A stretch of DNA of 64,000 nt from NCBI RefSeq assembly GCF_009720825.1, contig NZ_WNKY01000002.1, positions 1 to 64,000 of the forward strand. The letters are read 5' to 3'. This DNA comes from Duganella radicis. Its GTDB lineage: Bacteria > Pseudomonadota > Gammaproteobacteria > Burkholderiales > Burkholderiaceae_D. Positions 8,821-17,390 of this stretch are shown piece by piece. A model generated the notes under the pieces. It saw only the letters and a program-made list of their open reading frames with translations. It was not told the DNA's origin and ran no database searches. The translations under genes and the position numbers were made by a program. How positions within the stretch are numbered: the first letter of the stretch is position 1; every line of letters begins with the position of its first letter.

Positions 8821-9741
8821 ATGCAGCAAATAGTCGGTCTCCTCATAGTTTTAGGCAGCGTCTTCGGCGGCTTCTTCATGATGGGCGGCGCATTCCATCA
8901 GATCTGGCAACCGATCGAGCTGATCGTGATCGCCGGCGCCGGCATGGGCGCGCTCGTGATCGGCAATCCCAGCCACGTGCTCAAGGAGATGATGACGCAG
9001 ATTAAAAAGATCATCACCAAGAAAAAATACGACTCGGAATTCCAGCGCCAGCTGCTGCTGCTGATGTACGAGCTGCTGCAACTGGCGGCCGGCGGCCTCA
9101 AGGCGCTGGACGCCCACGTCGAGGCGCCCAAGGACAGCCCGCTGTTCCAGCGCTACCCGCGCGTGCTGGAAGAGCCGAAACTGCTGGCCTTCATCGTCGA
9201 CAACTTCCGCCTGATGGCGATGGGCAAGATCAACGCGCACGAGCTCGAAGGCGTGCTGGAGCAGGAACTGGAAGCCATCCACACCGAGCTGGAGCAGCCG
9301 GCCAAGTCGCTCGGCAAGATCGGCGAGGCGATGCCGGGCTTCGGTATTCTGGCGGCGGTGCTGGGCATCGTGATCACCATGAACACGGTGAACGAAGGCG
9401 CCACCTCGGGCGAGATCGCCGAGCACGTGGGCGCGGCGATGGTCGGCACCTTCATCGGCATCTTCTTCTGCTACGGCCTGATCGATCCGCTGTGCAATAT
9501 GATGAAGCAGCTGGTCAACTCCGAGGCGGCCAACAAGGAAACCGTCAAGGTGGTGCTGGTGACCCACGTGGCCGGCAAGCCGCCGCTGCTGGCGATCGAC
9601 GCCGGCCGCCGCCTGGTACAGCTCAACATCAAGCCGAGCTTCGCCCAGCTGGAGCGCTGGATCAACGATCTGGAAGGCCGCGACAGCGCGCCGGCCGATG
9701 ATAGTTCGCGTCGTGGAGGCCGTGGTGCTAAAGCCGCATGA
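8821..9741 (+). CDS. motA: Flagellar stator protein MotA (LafT-type)
   Basis: 306 residues, four membrane helices. With MotB it forms the ion channel that drives rotation. The N-terminal VLGSVFGGFFMMGG, the FQRYPRVLEEPKLLAFIVDNFRL segment, the channel proline (AMPGFGILAAVLG) and the final AGKPPLLAIDAGRRLV are classical MotA. In the cytoplasmic loop the E. coli R90 position is alanine (residue 89 or 90) and E98 aligns with Asp97 or Ala98, so the usual rotor-facing charges differ. A basic tail (SSRRGGRGAKAA) extends the C-terminus. It overlaps motB. Confidence 0.96.
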   Translation: MQQIVGLLIVLGSVFGGFFMMGGAFHQIWQPIELIVIAGAGMGALVIGNPSHVLKEMMTQIKKIITKKKYDSEFQRQLLLLMYELLQLAAGGLKALDAHVEAPKDSPLFQRYPRVLEEPKLLAFIVDNFRLMAMGKINAHELEGVLEQELEAIHTELEQPAKSLGKIGEAMPGFGILAAVLGIVITMNTVNEGATSGEIAEHVGAAMVGTFIGIFFCYGLIDPLCNMMKQLVNSEAANKETVKVVLVTHVAGKPPLLAIDAGRRLVQLNIKPSFAQLERWINDLEGRDSAPADDSSRRGGRGAKAA

Positions 9742-10729
9742 CAAGGGGCATGACCAGACCATCGTCAAGCGCGGTGGCGGCAAGCACAAGCACGACGACC
9801 ACGGCGGCGCCTGGAAGGTGGCGTTCGCCGACTTCTGTCTGGCGCTGATGTGCCTGTTCCTGGTGCTGTGGCTGATGGCGGCGCGCAACACCGAGTCGCT
9901 GCAACAGATCCTGACCGAGGCCGACGGCGCCAAGACCGACCAGGGCAAGGGCGTGATGCCGGAGCAGGTGGGCGGCCCGCGCGGCAGCCTGATCGACCGC
10001 TTCCCGATGCCGCACTTCGGCACCTCTGAAGCCGAGGGCAAGCAGAAGGCCACGGCCGAGGTGGCCGAACAGCCGGAAGAGCCGTCCTCCAAGGTCAAGT
10101 ACGACAGCCCGGACGACCTGACCCAGCTGTCCAGGGTGCTGACCAAGATGAGCGTCGAGGCCGGCCTGTCGAGCAACCTGGAATCGGTGGTCACCCCCTA
10201 CGGCCTGCGCGTGATGCTGCACGATACCGACCGCCAGGGCATGTTCGTGCGCGGCAGCGCGGTGCCGACCGACAAGTTCCGCGCCCTGCTGCGCAAGATG
10301 GGGCCGCTGTTCCAGCAAATGGAAAACCAGATGCTGATCGTCGGCCACACCGATTCGCTGCAATACGCCGACACCAGCTACGCCGCCTTCTCCAACTGGA
10401 CGCTGTCGGCCAACCGCGCCATGTCGGCCCGTTCGCAGCTGCTGGCCGGCGGCATGAACCGCGAGTCGGTGCTGCAAGTGGTGGGCATGGCCGACCGCGC
10501 GCCGCTCGACACCAAGCGCGTCGACGCCGGCGTCAACCGTCGCATCGAATTGCTGATCCTGACCACGGCCCAGGCCAAGACCATTGCCACCATGTTCGGC
10601 ATGCCGGAAGCCAGCGATCCGCTGATCCACGACGTCAACACCGCCTTGCCGGACGCCACGCTGCTCCAGCAGCTGCGCAGCAAGCTCGGCGGCGACAGTC
10701 CGCTGCGCGACCCGCGCCGGAACAAGTAA
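9725..10729 (+). CDS. motB: Flagellar stator protein MotB (LafU-type)
   Basis: 334 residues from GTG 9725. One membrane helix (FADFCLALMCLFLVLWLM) carries the ion-conducting aspartate D36, and a C-terminal OmpA-like peptidoglycan-binding domain follows (LIVGHTDS, then NWTLSANRAMSARSQLL). An ATG at 9698 in the same frame is less likely: GGAGG at 9715-9719 sits five bases before GTG 9725, and starting there gives the usual short cytoplasmic lead (LKPHDKGHDQTIVKRGGG). Sequence alone does not prove H+ rather than Na+ use. Confidence 0.95.
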   Translation: MLKPHDKGHDQTIVKRGGGKHKHDDHGGAWKVAFADFCLALMCLFLVLWLMAARNTESLQQILTEADGAKTDQGKGVMPEQVGGPRGSLIDRFPMPHFGTSEAEGKQKATAEVAEQPEEPSSKVKYDSPDDLTQLSRVLTKMSVEAGLSSNLESVVTPYGLRVMLHDTDRQGMFVRGSAVPTDKFRALLRKMGPLFQQMENQMLIVGHTDSLQYADTSYAAFSNWTLSANRAMSARSQLLAGGMNRESVLQVVGMADRAPLDTKRVDAGVNRRIELLILTTAQAKTIATMFGMPEASDPLIHDVNTALPDATLLQQLRSKLGGDSPLRDPRRNK

Positions 10730-10779
10730 GCGTTCGAATAAGAGTTCGTATGGAAACCAAGCCAACACGAGGCACACGT

Positions 10780-11052
10780 ATGAGAATCACGACTTCGACC
10801 CCGGACGGGATGGCCGTCCAGCGCGTGGCCGACAGCGCGCCGGCCGAGGCGCCGGAGGCGGTCGCGCCGCCGGCCGCCGCCCCGCTGCAATCGGCCGTGC
10901 TGCAACCGGCCCTGCAAGCGATGCGCGAGATGCCGGAAATCGACCAGGAGAAAATCGACATGTTGCGCGACGCCCTGGCCAAGGGCGAGCTGCCGTTCGA
11001 CCCGGGCAAGCTGGCCGGCCTGATCCAGCGCTTCCACGGGAGCGAGCAGTGA
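10780..11052 (+). CDS. flgM: Anti-sigma-28 factor FlgM
   Basis: 90 residues from ATG 10780, chosen because GAGG lies seven bases upstream; an in-frame ATG at 10750 would add ten residues. The C-terminal half (IDQEKIDMLRDALAKGELPFD, split here) carries the FlgM pattern I..eKv..lk.aia.G.y.id that binds sigma-28. Location 2 kb after fliA and directly before flgN, overlapping it by four bases, supports the call. The first 45 residues are Ala/Pro-rich and probably disordered, as in other FlgM. Confidence 0.88.
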   Translation: MRITTSTPDGMAVQRVADSAPAEAPEAVAPPAAAPLQSAVLQPALQAMREMPEIDQEKIDMLRDALAKGELPFDPGKLAGLIQRFHGSEQ

Positions 11053-11486
11053 TCGTCAGCGCCACCCTCCCGCGCCAGGACGCCATGCGTCAGCTGCTGA
11101 CCGGGATCGCCGAGGATTTGCTGGCCTACGCCGCCTTGCGAGACTTGCTGGAACAACAATTCCAGGCCGCGCTGCGCCACAAGGCCAGCGAACTGGGCGC
11201 CGTGGCCGAGGCCATTTCCACGCTGGTGGACGCCATGCAGGCGCGCCGCGCCCTGCGCGTGGCGCTGGTACAACGCCTGGTGGGGCCGCAAGGCACCATG
11301 ATGCAGGCTTTTGCCTTGCTGAAAAATGCTGCGCGGGAGAAAATGGAGGCGGACTGGAACACACTGGAACAGGCCGTCATCGCCTGCAAGGCACTGAGCA
11401 AGCGCAATGGCGACCTGCTGGTCGAGCAATACAGCATCATGCAGCGTGTGCTGCATGGCGAGGAGCAGATTTATGCGCCAGCTTGA
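11049..11486 (+). CDS. flgN: FlgK/FlgL chaperone FlgN
   Basis: 145 residues, wholly helical, no membrane segment. FlgN binds hook-filament junction proteins FlgK and FlgL before export. GTG 11049 lies in the flgM stop, giving a four-base overlap. Length, charge pattern and the flgM-flgN pairing support the call; sequence conservation in the family is low. The 3' end overlaps the GH73 gene by 14 bases. Confidence 0.85.
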   Translation: MIVSATLPRQDAMRQLLTGIAEDLLAYAALRDLLEQQFQAALRHKASELGAVAEAISTLVDAMQARRALRVALVQRLVGPQGTMMQAFALLKNAAREKMEADWNTLEQAVIACKALSKRNGDLLVEQYSIMQRVLHGEEQIYAPA

Positions 11487-12240
11487 CGGGACGATGCAAG
11501 CCACCGCCCCTACTGCCGCAACCGTATCGAACATGACCGCCAGCCGCCCGACCGCGGCCACTGGCGGTTTTGCCACACCTGGCGCTTTCAATACCACCTT
11601 CCAGCAAGTGCAGGCCGACGTCGCCGCCTACATCGCGCGCGGCGACACCGGCGCGCGCAGCGACGCCCAGCCCTCCTCGCAGGCGATGAGCCTGCAAGCG
11701 ATGGCCTTGCGCAACCGCGCCGGCGCCGACGACGGCACCGGCATCGACAGCGCCATGCAACAGCAATTCCTGGCCTCGATCAAGCCGTGGGCGGAAGAGA
11801 CCGCCGGCAAGCTGGGCGTGTCGCCGGAACTGGTGGCCGCGCACGCGGCGCTGGAATCGGGCTGGGGCAGGCAGCCGCTGAAAAACGGCAGCGCCAACGC
11901 CAACAACCTGTTTGGCGTCAAGGCCGGCAGCAACTGGCAGGGCGAGGTGGCGCTGGCCAGCACCACCGAATACGAACACGGCGCCATGCTGCGCAAGACC
12001 GAGCGCTTCCGCAGCTATCCCGACACCGCCAGCGCCTTCCGCGATTACGCCAGCCTGCTGAGCAGCAATCCGCGCTACGCGGCGGCCCTCAACACTGGCA
12101 GCGACGCGCGCGCCTTCGCCAGCGGACTGGCGAAGGCCGGCTACGCCACCGATCCCCATTACGCGGACAAGCTGAGCAAGGTGGCCGCGCAATTGCAGCG
12201 CGGCGGCGGCCTGGCCGGCATCACTCCGACGGGGAATTAG
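11473..12240 (+). CDS. Free-standing flagellar peptidoglycan hydrolase (GH73, FlgJ C-domain-like)
   Basis: 255 residues from ATG 11473, which has AGGAG 12 bases upstream. The first ~100 residues are Ala/Thr-rich and lack a Sec signal. Residues ~105-245 form a glucosaminidase domain like the C-terminal half of E. coli FlgJ: AAHAALESGWGRQPL with the catalytic Glu, then NNLFGVKAG, TTEYEHGAM and GYATDPHYADKL. It should cut peptidoglycan to let the rod through. The rod-scaffold half is a separate gene at 19191-19616, so FlgJ is split. Lack of a Sec signal suggests export through the flagellar apparatus (inference). The 3' end converges on flgA and overlaps it by 20 bases. Confidence 0.9.
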   Translation: MRQLDGTMQATAPTAATVSNMTASRPTAATGGFATPGAFNTTFQQVQADVAAYIARGDTGARSDAQPSSQAMSLQAMALRNRAGADDGTGIDSAMQQQFLASIKPWAEETAGKLGVSPELVAAHAALESGWGRQPLKNGSANANNLFGVKAGSNWQGEVALASTTEYEHGAMLRKTERFRSYPDTASAFRDYASLLSSNPRYAAALNTGSDARAFASGLAKAGYATDPHYADKLSKVAAQLQRGGGLAGITPTGN

Positions 12241-12970
12241 CGGTGACCGGCGCCGAGACAGGTTCCACCGTGGCCGCGCCCGTCACCCGGGCGCGGATCA
12301 CCATGCCATTCGCGTTGCGCACCCGCACCGTGTCGCCGCGGGCGCCGGCGTCCAGCGCCTCGCCGGCCATGCTGACCTCGATCTGCTCGCGCCGCGCGAC
12401 GATGCGCACCGGCTCGCCGCGCTTGACCACCGTCGGCGCACTGAGCAACCCCTTGCGCAAAATCTCGCCGGCGCGCAGGGTGCGCTTGCCGCTCATGCCG
12501 ACCGCGTCGGCCGGATCGCTGATGCTGTCGGCGATGTTCGAGATATCGTGGCGCTCAAGCAACACATCTTCATCTGCCAGCACTTTCCCTGCCGCCAATT
12601 CGCTTGCCATCACTGCAATGCGCGCCGACACTTGGGCGCGCACGATGAATTCATACCGCCAGCCGCCGGCGCCGTTGCAAATGGCCAGGAAACGCATGCG
12701 GCTCGGCAGCCGCGTATCGGCGCCCTGCACCGTCACGCCTTGGCCGCAAGCGGCCAGCGGCCTAGTTCCGGGCACCACCGTGACCGCCACCTGGGGCTCG
12801 CTCAGGCCCGCCGCATCGGCCCAGCGCTCGATGTGCTTGCGTGCAGCCGCCTCGACCAGTCCCGGCACCTGCTCCGCCGCCACCGGCGCGGTCGCAGAAA
12901 ATACCGCCGAAAGTGGAATGCAAAACAGCATCAGCCCGGCCGAAACAGTTACAATACATTTGTTGAACAT
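12221..12970 (-). CDS. flgA: P-ring assembly chaperone FlgA
   Basis: 249 residues from ATG at 12970 (MFNKCIVTVSAGLMLFC); GAGG stands about eight bases before it, so the longer frame from 13003 is not preferred. A Sec signal peptide is followed by a SAF-like domain (ASELAAGKVLADEDVLLERHD, split) and the terminal RVRNANGMVIRARVTG that is typical of FlgA. It chaperones FlgI in the periplasm. It is transcribed away from flgB, across a short divergent region. Confidence 0.93.
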   Translation of the reverse strand: MFNKCIVTVSAGLMLFCIPLSAVFSATAPVAAEQVPGLVEAAARKHIERWADAAGLSEPQVAVTVVPGTRPLAACGQGVTVQGADTRLPSRMRFLAICNGAGGWRYEFIVRAQVSARIAVMASELAAGKVLADEDVLLERHDISNIADSISDPADAVGMSGKRTLRAGEILRKGLLSAPTVVKRGEPVRIVARREQIEVSMAGEALDAGARGDTVRVRNANGMVIRARVTGAATVEPVSAPVTANSPSE

Positions 12971-13054
12971 GAGCAATACCTCTACTATGATGCGGGAGGT
13001 CATTCTACATGGCTAGCCGTGGTTTATAGCAAGGTCTGAAAACAGGGGAACAAC
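12971..13054. promoter_or_regulatory. Divergent flgA / flgB intergenic region
   Basis: 84 bases separate the divergent starts of flgA and flgB, so promoters for both the flgA transcript and the long flgB-L transcript probably lie here. I looked for a sigma-54 pattern (GG, ten bases, GC) and a sigma-28 pattern and found neither convincingly. A TATAAA-like box on the minus strand near 13022 is the only -10-like sequence noted. Confidence 0.4.
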
Positions 13055-13417
13055 ATGGGCATTAACTTCAAAGATGCGGCCGGCGTCCACGCCGATGCAC
13101 TGACCTTGCGCGCCGAGCGCACGCGCATCCTGGCGGCCAATATCGCCAATGAAAACACGCCCGGCTTCCAGGCCCAGGACATGGATTTCAGCGCCACGCT
13201 GGCCAATGTGCAGGCGGAGGGCAACGGCGACCTTGGCGACGGCGGCGACAGCGCGCTGATGTACCGCGTGCCCTACCACCCCACGCGCGACGGCAACACC
13301 GTGGAAATCGGCGTCGAGCAGGCGGCCTTCTCGCAGAACGCCACCGACTTCGCCACCAGCCTGACCTTCGTCAACATGAAACTCAAGGGCCTGGCGAAAG
13401 CCATCAACGGCCAGTAA
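13055..13417 (+). CDS. flgB: Proximal rod protein FlgB
   Basis: 120 residues, a usual FlgB size. The N-terminal helix ALTLRAERTRILAANIANENTPGF carries the NxxTPG signature of rod proteins, and the C-terminal helix (ATDFATSLTFVNMKLKGLAKAI in part) pairs with it in the rod. It opens the rightward flgB-L operon, followed by flgC 27 bases later. Confidence 0.95.
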   Translation: MGINFKDAAGVHADALTLRAERTRILAANIANENTPGFQAQDMDFSATLANVQAEGNGDLGDGGDSALMYRVPYHPTRDGNTVEIGVEQAAFSQNATDFATSLTFVNMKLKGLAKAINGQ

Positions 13418-13444
13418 CAACCCAGCAACAGCAGGAGCGCCAGC

Positions 13445-13867
13445 ATGTCGTTCAAGAATATTTCAGAGATCGCCGGGTCGGCCATGGCGGCGCAGTCGGT
13501 GCGCCTGAATACCATCGCCTCCAACCTGGCCAACGCCGATTCCGTGGCCGGCACCGAGGCCGACACCTACCGCGCGCGCAAGCCGGTGTTTGCCGCCGTC
13601 ATGGGCGACGGCCCGGACGGCATGGCCAGCGCCGGCGGCAAGGTGCAGGTGCTGGACGTGGTGCAGTCGGACGAGCCGCTGCGCCAGGTGTACGAGCCGG
13701 GCAATCCGATGGCCAACGCCGACGGCATGGTGTTCTACCCGAATGTGAATCAGGTGGCCGAGATGACCGACATGATGTCGGCCTCGCGCGCCTTTGAAAC
13801 CAATGTTGAAGTCCTCGGCCGCATCCGCACGATGCAGCAGTCCCTCCTTAAACTCGGTGAAGGCTAA
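13445..13867 (+). CDS. flgC: Proximal rod protein FlgC
   Basis: 140 residues. The N-terminal motif RLNTIASNLANADSV, the YRARKPVF strand and the C-terminal SASRAFETNVEVLGRIRTMQ are the conserved ends of FlgC. AGGAG precedes the start. flgD follows after three bases. Confidence 0.95.
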   Translation: MSFKNISEIAGSAMAAQSVRLNTIASNLANADSVAGTEADTYRARKPVFAAVMGDGPDGMASAGGKVQVLDVVQSDEPLRQVYEPGNPMANADGMVFYPNVNQVAEMTDMMSASRAFETNVEVLGRIRTMQQSLLKLGEG

Positions 13868-13870
13868 GTC

Positions 13871-14551
13871 ATGACCGTCAGTCTCCTCAATAACAACAGC
13901 AGCGCGTCCGCGTCGTCGGCGACCAGCAGCGTCATCGGCAACAGCGCCAGCGAAACCTCGAACATGTTCACCAAGCTGCTGGTGGCGCAGATCCAGAACC
14001 AGGACCCGCTGTCGCCCACCGACCCGGCCCAGTTCGTGCAGCAGCTGACCCAGCTGTCGCAGACCGAGTCGCTGCAAAACCTGACCAGCATCACCAACGC
14101 CAGCGCCAGCGCGCTGTCCAGCCTGCAAGTGATGGCGCTCGGCTCGCAGGTCGGCTCCGACCTGATGGTCAGCACCAAGTCGGTGCTGGTCGACGGCAGC
14201 GGCGCCAAGATCGCCGGCCAGACCACGCTGGCCGCCAGCAGCGCCAAGACCACCGTGGTGCTGACCGGCAGCGACGGCGCGCGCCACGAGGTGGCGCTGG
14301 GCAGCCAGGCGCCGGGCACGGTGGCGTTCAGCATCGATCCGGCCAAGCTGGGCCTGCCAGCGGGCAGCTACAGCATCGCCGTCGAAACCAGCAGCAAGGA
14401 AACCCCGGGCGTCGACATCCAGGGCCGCCTGAACAGCGTGCGCCTGCTGTCGAGCGGCACCGTGCAGCTCAACGTCGCCAACATCGGCGACACCGGTTCC
14501 GACACCATTACCGCATTCGCCGGCAAAACCGCCACTCAAACTACCCTCTAA
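13871..14551 (+). CDS. flgD: Hook-cap protein FlgD
   Basis: 226 residues. The N-terminal segment MFTKLLVAQIQNQDPLSPTD and FVQQLTQLSQTESLQN are the FlgD hook-capping signature. A FlgD Ig-like / tudor-like region (about 95-210) follows. It scaffolds FlgE polymerisation at the growing hook tip and is then discarded. It lies between flgC and flgE as usual. Confidence 0.95.
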   Translation: MTVSLLNNNSSASASSATSSVIGNSASETSNMFTKLLVAQIQNQDPLSPTDPAQFVQQLTQLSQTESLQNLTSITNASASALSSLQVMALGSQVGSDLMVSTKSVLVDGSGAKIAGQTTLAASSAKTTVVLTGSDGARHEVALGSQAPGTVAFSIDPAKLGLPAGSYSIAVETSSKETPGVDIQGRLNSVRLLSSGTVQLNVANIGDTGSDTITAFAGKTATQTTL

Positions 14552-14565
14552 AAGGAAGATCCGTC

Positions 14566-15822
14566 ATGAGTTTCGATATCGCACTGTCCGGCATCCAGGC
14601 CATCAACGATTCGCTGGACGTCACCAGCCACAACATCGCCAACGCCGGCACCTACGGCTACAAGGCCAGCCGCGCCAACTTCTCGACCCTGGTGGCGGGC
14701 AACCAGCAGACCGGCGTCAAGGTCGGCTCGACCACCCAGAACATCGGCCTGCAGGGCGGCATCCTCAATACCGGCCGCGGACTGGATGCCTCGATCAACG
14801 GCAAGGGCTTCTTCATCGCCAAGGACGCCTCGACCAATGAAACCCAGTACACCCGCGTCGGCATCTTCGACGCCTCCAAGGACGGCTTCCTGGTGGACGC
14901 CTCCGGCCGCAAGGTGCAGGGCTATCCGGTCGACGTCAAGACCGGCACCATGGGCGCGCAGGGCGACCTGGCCATCCCGACCGGCGCGATCCCGGCCGTG
15001 GTTTCGGAAAAAGTCACCTACGTCGGCAACCTGTCGGCCGACTGGGAAGCGCCTAGCGCCACCTGGGTCGCGCCGGCCACCGCCGCCGACGCGCCCGACA
15101 CCGCCACCTTCAATATGTCCAAGGCCTCGGTGATCTACGACACCCTGGGCGGCAAGCATACCCTGACCCAGTACTTCGCCCGCACCGGCGGCGGCACCGG
15201 CGCCTCGACCCCGAACTCGGTCGACGTGCACTACGTGCTGGACGGCCTGGAAGTCGGCACCCCGACCACCATGACCTTCTCCCCGACCACCGGCCAGATG
15301 CTGACCCCGGACCCGGCCGCCGACGCCGGCAGCATCACGCTGAACCTGGCCGGCACCACCACCGCCAACGGCGGCACGCTGAACGATATCGTCATCAACT
15401 ACACCGGCACCACCGGCTTTGCCGGCGAGGCCACCACCTCGACCAACAACGCCGACGGCTACGCCTCCGGCACCTTCAGCGGCGTCACCCTGGGCCAGGA
15501 CGGCTCGCTGATCGCCAGCTACACCAACGGTCAGAAGCAGACCGTCGGTCGCCTGGCCGTGGCCACCTTCCCGGACGAGGGCGCGCTGACCGCCGTTAGC
15601 GACACCAGCTGGACCACCTCGATCACCTCCGGCGAGCCGCTGGTGACGGCGGCCGGCGTCGGCATGGCCGGCAGCATCAACGTCAGCACGCTGGAGCAGT
15701 CCAACGTCGACATCACCTCGGAACTGGTGGGCCTGATGACCTCGCAGCGCAACTACCAGGCCAACTCCAAGGTGATCCAGACCGAGTCGACCATGCTGCA
15801 ATCGCTGATGCAGGCCATCTAA
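14566..15822 (+). CDS. flgE: Hook protein FlgE
   Basis: 418 residues. The N-terminal SGIQAINDSLDVTSHNIANA and the C-terminal VGLMTSQRNYQANSKVIQTE are the conserved D0 helices of the hook family; the FlgE-type central beta domains lie between. AAGGA stands upstream of ATG 14566. Size is near the E. coli protein (402). Confidence 0.95.
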   Translation: MSFDIALSGIQAINDSLDVTSHNIANAGTYGYKASRANFSTLVAGNQQTGVKVGSTTQNIGLQGGILNTGRGLDASINGKGFFIAKDASTNETQYTRVGIFDASKDGFLVDASGRKVQGYPVDVKTGTMGAQGDLAIPTGAIPAVVSEKVTYVGNLSADWEAPSATWVAPATAADAPDTATFNMSKASVIYDTLGGKHTLTQYFARTGGGTGASTPNSVDVHYVLDGLEVGTPTTMTFSPTTGQMLTPDPAADAGSITLNLAGTTTANGGTLNDIVINYTGTTGFAGEATTSTNNADGYASGTFSGVTLGQDGSLIASYTNGQKQTVGRLAVATFPDEGALTAVSDTSWTTSITSGEPLVTAAGVGMAGSINVSTLEQSNVDITSELVGLMTSQRNYQANSKVIQTESTMLQSLMQAI

Positions 15823-15842
15823 ATCCAAGGATAAGCTGACAC

Positions 15843-16571
15843 ATGGACGCGCTGATCTACACCGCCATGAGCGGGGCCGAGCGGGCCCTGCGCGGGCAAC
15901 AGGTGCACGCCAACAACCTGGCCAATATCGACACCGGCGGCTTCCGCGCCAATATGGAGCTGTCGGCGGCCCAGGCCGTCAACGGCTACGGCTACGACGA
16001 CCGCCACATGTCGCAGTTGCAGGCCAACGCCCTGTCGACCAAGCCGGGCACCATGAAAAGCACCGGCCGCGACCTCGACGTGGCGATCGCCGGCGGCGGC
16101 TTCCTGACGGTGCAGAGCGCCAACGGCGAAGCGTACACCCGGGCCGGCGGCATGGTGCTGGACGAGAACGGCACCCTGCGCATCAACGGCGACGTGGTGC
16201 TGGGCGAAGGCGGCCCGATCACCCTGCCCGAGTACACCAACATCGCCATCGGCAATGACGGCACCATCTCGATCCAGGCGCCGGGCACCACCACCATGCA
16301 GGTGATCGACAAGCTGCGCCTGGTGAAGGCGGAGGCGTCCGAACTGACCAAGAACACCCAGGGCCTGCTGGTGGCGCGCGACGGCAATCCGCTGGCGACC
16401 GACCCCAGCGTGGTGCTGCGTCCCGGCCACCTGGAGGGCAGCAATGTCTCGGCGGTCGAGGAAATGGTGTCGGTGATGAGCCTGAACCGCACCTTTGAAA
16501 TCCAGATGAAATTGTTCTCGGCCACCGATACCATGACCGAAGCCGGCAACCGCCTGATTAGCGGCAGCTAA
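15843..16571 (+). CDS. flgF: Proximal rod protein FlgF
   Basis: 242 residues. It begins MDALIYTAMSGAERALRGQQ with LANNLANIDT-like sequence (NNLANIDTGGFRANMEL) and ends with VEEMVSVMSLNRTFEIQMKL, typical FlgF ends. It is shorter than FlgG and precedes it, as in most flg operons. Confidence 0.95.
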   Translation: MDALIYTAMSGAERALRGQQVHANNLANIDTGGFRANMELSAAQAVNGYGYDDRHMSQLQANALSTKPGTMKSTGRDLDVAIAGGGFLTVQSANGEAYTRAGGMVLDENGTLRINGDVVLGEGGPITLPEYTNIAIGNDGTISIQAPGTTTMQVIDKLRLVKAEASELTKNTQGLLVARDGNPLATDPSVVLRPGHLEGSNVSAVEEMVSVMSLNRTFEIQMKLFSATDTMTEAGNRLISGS

Positions 16572-16598
16572 TCCACGACACACGACAGGGAGAAAACC

Positions 16599-17390
16599 AT
16601 GAATCCAGCAATGTGGATCAGCAAGACCGGCGTGCAAGCGCAGGACCAGAAACTGCAAGCCATCGCCAACAACCTGGCCAATGCCAACACGGTCGGCTTC
16701 AAGCGCGACCGCGTGGTGTTCGAGGACCTGTTCTACTCGGTGGAACAGCAGCCGGGCGCCCAGCGCGCCGACAACAACACCCTGACCCCGTCCGGCGTGC
16801 AGCTGGGCAACGGCGTGCACATGGTGGGCACCCAGAAAGTGTTCAGCCAGGGCGTGCTGCAAACCACCAGCCGCGAGCTGGACATCTCGGTGATGGGCAA
16901 CGGCTTCCTGTCGGTGCGCCAGCCCGACGGCACCACCGCCTACACCCGCGCCGGCCAGTTGCAGGTCGACCAGAACGGCATCCTGGTCAACGCCAGCGGC
17001 CTGCCGCTGATCCCGCAGATCACCGTGCCGGCCAACGCCACCGCGCTCAGCATCGGCGAGGACGGCACCGTCTCGGCCAAGATCGCCGACAACGTCACGC
17101 CGCAGCAACTGGGCCAGCTGACCCTGACCTCCTTCATCAACCCGACCGGCCTGCTGGCGCTGGGCGAGAACCTGTTCGCCGAAACGCCGTCGTCCGGCAC
17201 GCCGACCGAGGGCACGCCGGGCACCGCCCAGTGGGGCAAGATCAAGCAGGGCACGCTGGAAGGCTCGAACGTGCAGGTGGTGGAGGAAATGGTCGACATG
17301 ATCGCCGCCCAGCGCACCTACGAGATGAACACCAAGGTGCTGTCGGCCGCCGACAATATGTTGCAGTACCTGTCGCAGGCGGCACGCTGA
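16599..17390 (+). CDS. flgG: Distal rod protein FlgG
   Basis: 263 residues, standard. N-terminal KLQAIANNLANANTVGFKRD, the long VFEDLFYSVEQQPGAQ segment special to FlgG, and C-terminal VVEEMVDMIAAQRTYEMNTK are present. The stop codon shares one base with the flgH start (TGATG), so flgH translation is probably coupled. Confidence 0.96.
   Translation: MNPAMWISKTGVQAQDQKLQAIANNLANANTVGFKRDRVVFEDLFYSVEQQPGAQRADNNTLTPSGVQLGNGVHMVGTQKVFSQGVLQTTSRELDISVMGNGFLSVRQPDGTTAYTRAGQLQVDQNGILVNASGLPLIPQITVPANATALSIGEDGTVSAKIADNVTPQQLGQLTLTSFINPTGLLALGENLFAETPSSGTPTEGTPGTAQWGKIKQGTLEGSNVQVVEEMVDMIAAQRTYEMNTKVLSAADNMLQYLSQAAR

Noticed and set aside
9698..9724. ATG 9698 as the motB start
   Set aside because: It lacks a ribosome site and adds a hydrophobic lead not usual for MotB; GTG 9725 has GGAGG at the right distance.
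12971..13054. Sigma-54 promoter for flgB
   Set aside because: No GG-N10-GC pair with suitable flanks was found on either strand, although lateral systems are often sigma-54 dependent.
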